Source of the DNA: Seriola aureovittata
Taxonomy: Eukaryota; Chordata; Actinopteri; Carangiformes; Carangidae
NCBI RefSeq assembly: GCF_021018895.1
Contig: NC_079375.1
Coordinates: 14,707,992-14,771,991, forward strand
Direction of reading: 5' to 3'
Length of the DNA: 64,000 bases
Shown: positions 63,201 to 64,000 of the stretch, piece by piece
Numbering within the stretch: position 1 is the first letter of the stretch
Layout of the letters: every line of letters starts with the position of its first letter
Notes under the pieces: generated by a model
The model's input: the letters and a program-made list of their open reading frames with translations, nothing else
Database searches by the model: none
Told to the model about the DNA's origin: nothing
Translations under genes and position numbers: made by a program

Positions 63201-64000
63201 TCCTGGTGTGTGAGGGCCTCTGCCCCCCATGTTCCCTCCCATCCTGCCTCCGCCTCCGCCTCCTCCTCCTCCCTCTTTCTTAGACATGAGCTGCTGCTGG
63301 ACTTTGATCTGTTCCCTGTGCTCCTCCATCTCAGCCTCCTTGTGGATTTGGTCGATTGTTTTAGGACCCTGGTCTCCTCTACGAGGCACCCAGTTACTCT
63401 GTGGATCAGAGATGGAAATGGTTATAAAACAGTCTTCAAATGTTGATTAATGTCAGCCTTCAAGATTTCCATACCGCTCATAATCGCTGATAATCACCTC
63501 AACACACAGCATGACGCAATTCTATTCATTCAGAAATACTTGTGAGCATTCATCACTACCTTTAGCGACTGTTATCAGCTCTTTATGTCAGTGTGGATAT
63601 GGATTCATTAATATTTACCCTCCTGAGGTCCAAGACGTCTTGCAGCATGAAGCGAATTCTGGAGGAGGTCTTTCTCTCTTTAATGATCTTGTCCATCTGG
63701 TTGAAATACTGATCCATACGAGGCTGACAGGAAAAGGAGCATTTATGAATCATGGCTGTCGAATATGAGCGTATATGAATAAACAAGACCGATTTATGTG
63801 TTTTTGTCTCCTCAGTTCCTCAATCCCATCACTAATAATCAGTGGCCCAGACACGTGGCACAAAAAGAAAAGTCATCCCGGGAGACTCAATTTACAATTC
63901 ACCCTTCATCCATCCGAGTTCACGCTTTACTTACCTTGGCCTTTTCAAAGTCCAGGTCTTTGCCAATAGTGGAGAGCAGCCTGCAGAGACACTCCAGGGA
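57247..64000 (-). CDS. eif4g1: Eukaryotic translation initiation factor 4 gamma 1, C-terminal half, partial
   Basis: eIF4G1 is the scaffold of the cap-binding complex eIF4F. Fifteen exons join in phase on the minus strand: 63935-64000 (cut by the edge), 63619-63723, 63102-63398, 62822-62939, 62632-62734, 62062-62384, 61803-61924, 61483-61655, 61238-61363, 60639-60720, 60373-60471, 59342-59485, 59127-59208, 58750-58890 and 57247-57428, giving 720 residues. Domains in order: end of the eIF4A-binding MIF4G domain ([20 protein letters not shown]...[10 protein letters not shown]), a Gly-rich and then Arg/Ser-rich linker (four RGSRD-type repeats near 62090), the MA3 domain ([20 protein letters not shown]...[16 protein letters not shown]) and the C-terminal W2 domain that recruits MNK kinases ([20 protein letters not shown]...[19 protein letters not shown]). 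The match to mammalian eIF4G1 is close throughout. The stop TAA lies inside an AATAAA hexamer. Confidence 0.97.
62070..62140 (-). repeat. eif4g1: Coding tandem repeat RGSRD in eif4g1
   Basis: Four copies of a 15-base unit coding for R-G-S-R-D lie in the linker between MIF4G and MA3. The unit falls in an Arg/Ser/Asp-rich region that is less repetitive in human eIF4G1. It is likely to vary in copy number because the DNA repeats are nearly identical. Confidence 0.85.

Overview
The window is from a ray-finned fish, most likely a spiny-rayed (percomorph) teleost. The evidence is a vertebrate gene set, GT-AG introns, a fish-type egg-envelope gene with no membrane anchor, TTAGGG-type telomere repeats, abundant (CA/GT)n microsatellites and degenerate teleost-style SINE and DNA-transposon copies. 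I assembled six gene models exon by exon. In each model the reading phase is consistent across every junction.

Layout: (1) 1-2355, minus: the first five coding exons of slc12a9, running off the left edge. (2) 3818-5594, minus: a five-exon thrombopoietin gene (thpo) that ORF scanning would miss because every exon is short. (3) 5595-10732: non-coding DNA with two CpG-rich promoter-like blocks. (4) 10733-45490, plus: a complete 24-exon ClC-2 chloride channel gene (clcn2). (5) 20073-22559, minus: a complete eight-exon zona pellucida B/ZP4-type gene lying wholly inside the 12.2 kb first coding intron of clcn2. (6) 48902-52824, minus: fam131a, with two candidate first coding exons and a promoter near 54.5 kb. 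(7) 57247-64000, minus: the 3' half of eif4g1, running off the right edge.

eif4g1, fam131a, clcn2 and thpo form the cluster found at human 3q27. slc12a9 belongs to the human 7q22 neighbourhood, where EPO, the paralogue of THPO, lies. The window therefore joins markers of two human paralogous regions. The genes do not form a single pathway: they cover chloride conductance (clcn2), megakaryocyte/thrombocyte cytokine signalling (thpo), egg-envelope structure (zpb), cap-dependent translation (eif4g1), an SLC12-family transporter-like protein (slc12a9) and a protein of unknown function (fam131a).

The most notable observations are: the thpo gene encodes only the four-helix cytokine domain, with no glycan-rich tail; the zp gene is nested antisense in clcn2; clcn2 has a repeat-built acidic C-terminal extension and alternative in-frame donors; two tRNA-derived SINEs sit as an inverted pair in clcn2 intron 2; and a vertebrate-type telomere repeat tract lies between clcn2 and fam131a. 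I found no convincing wholly novel system.
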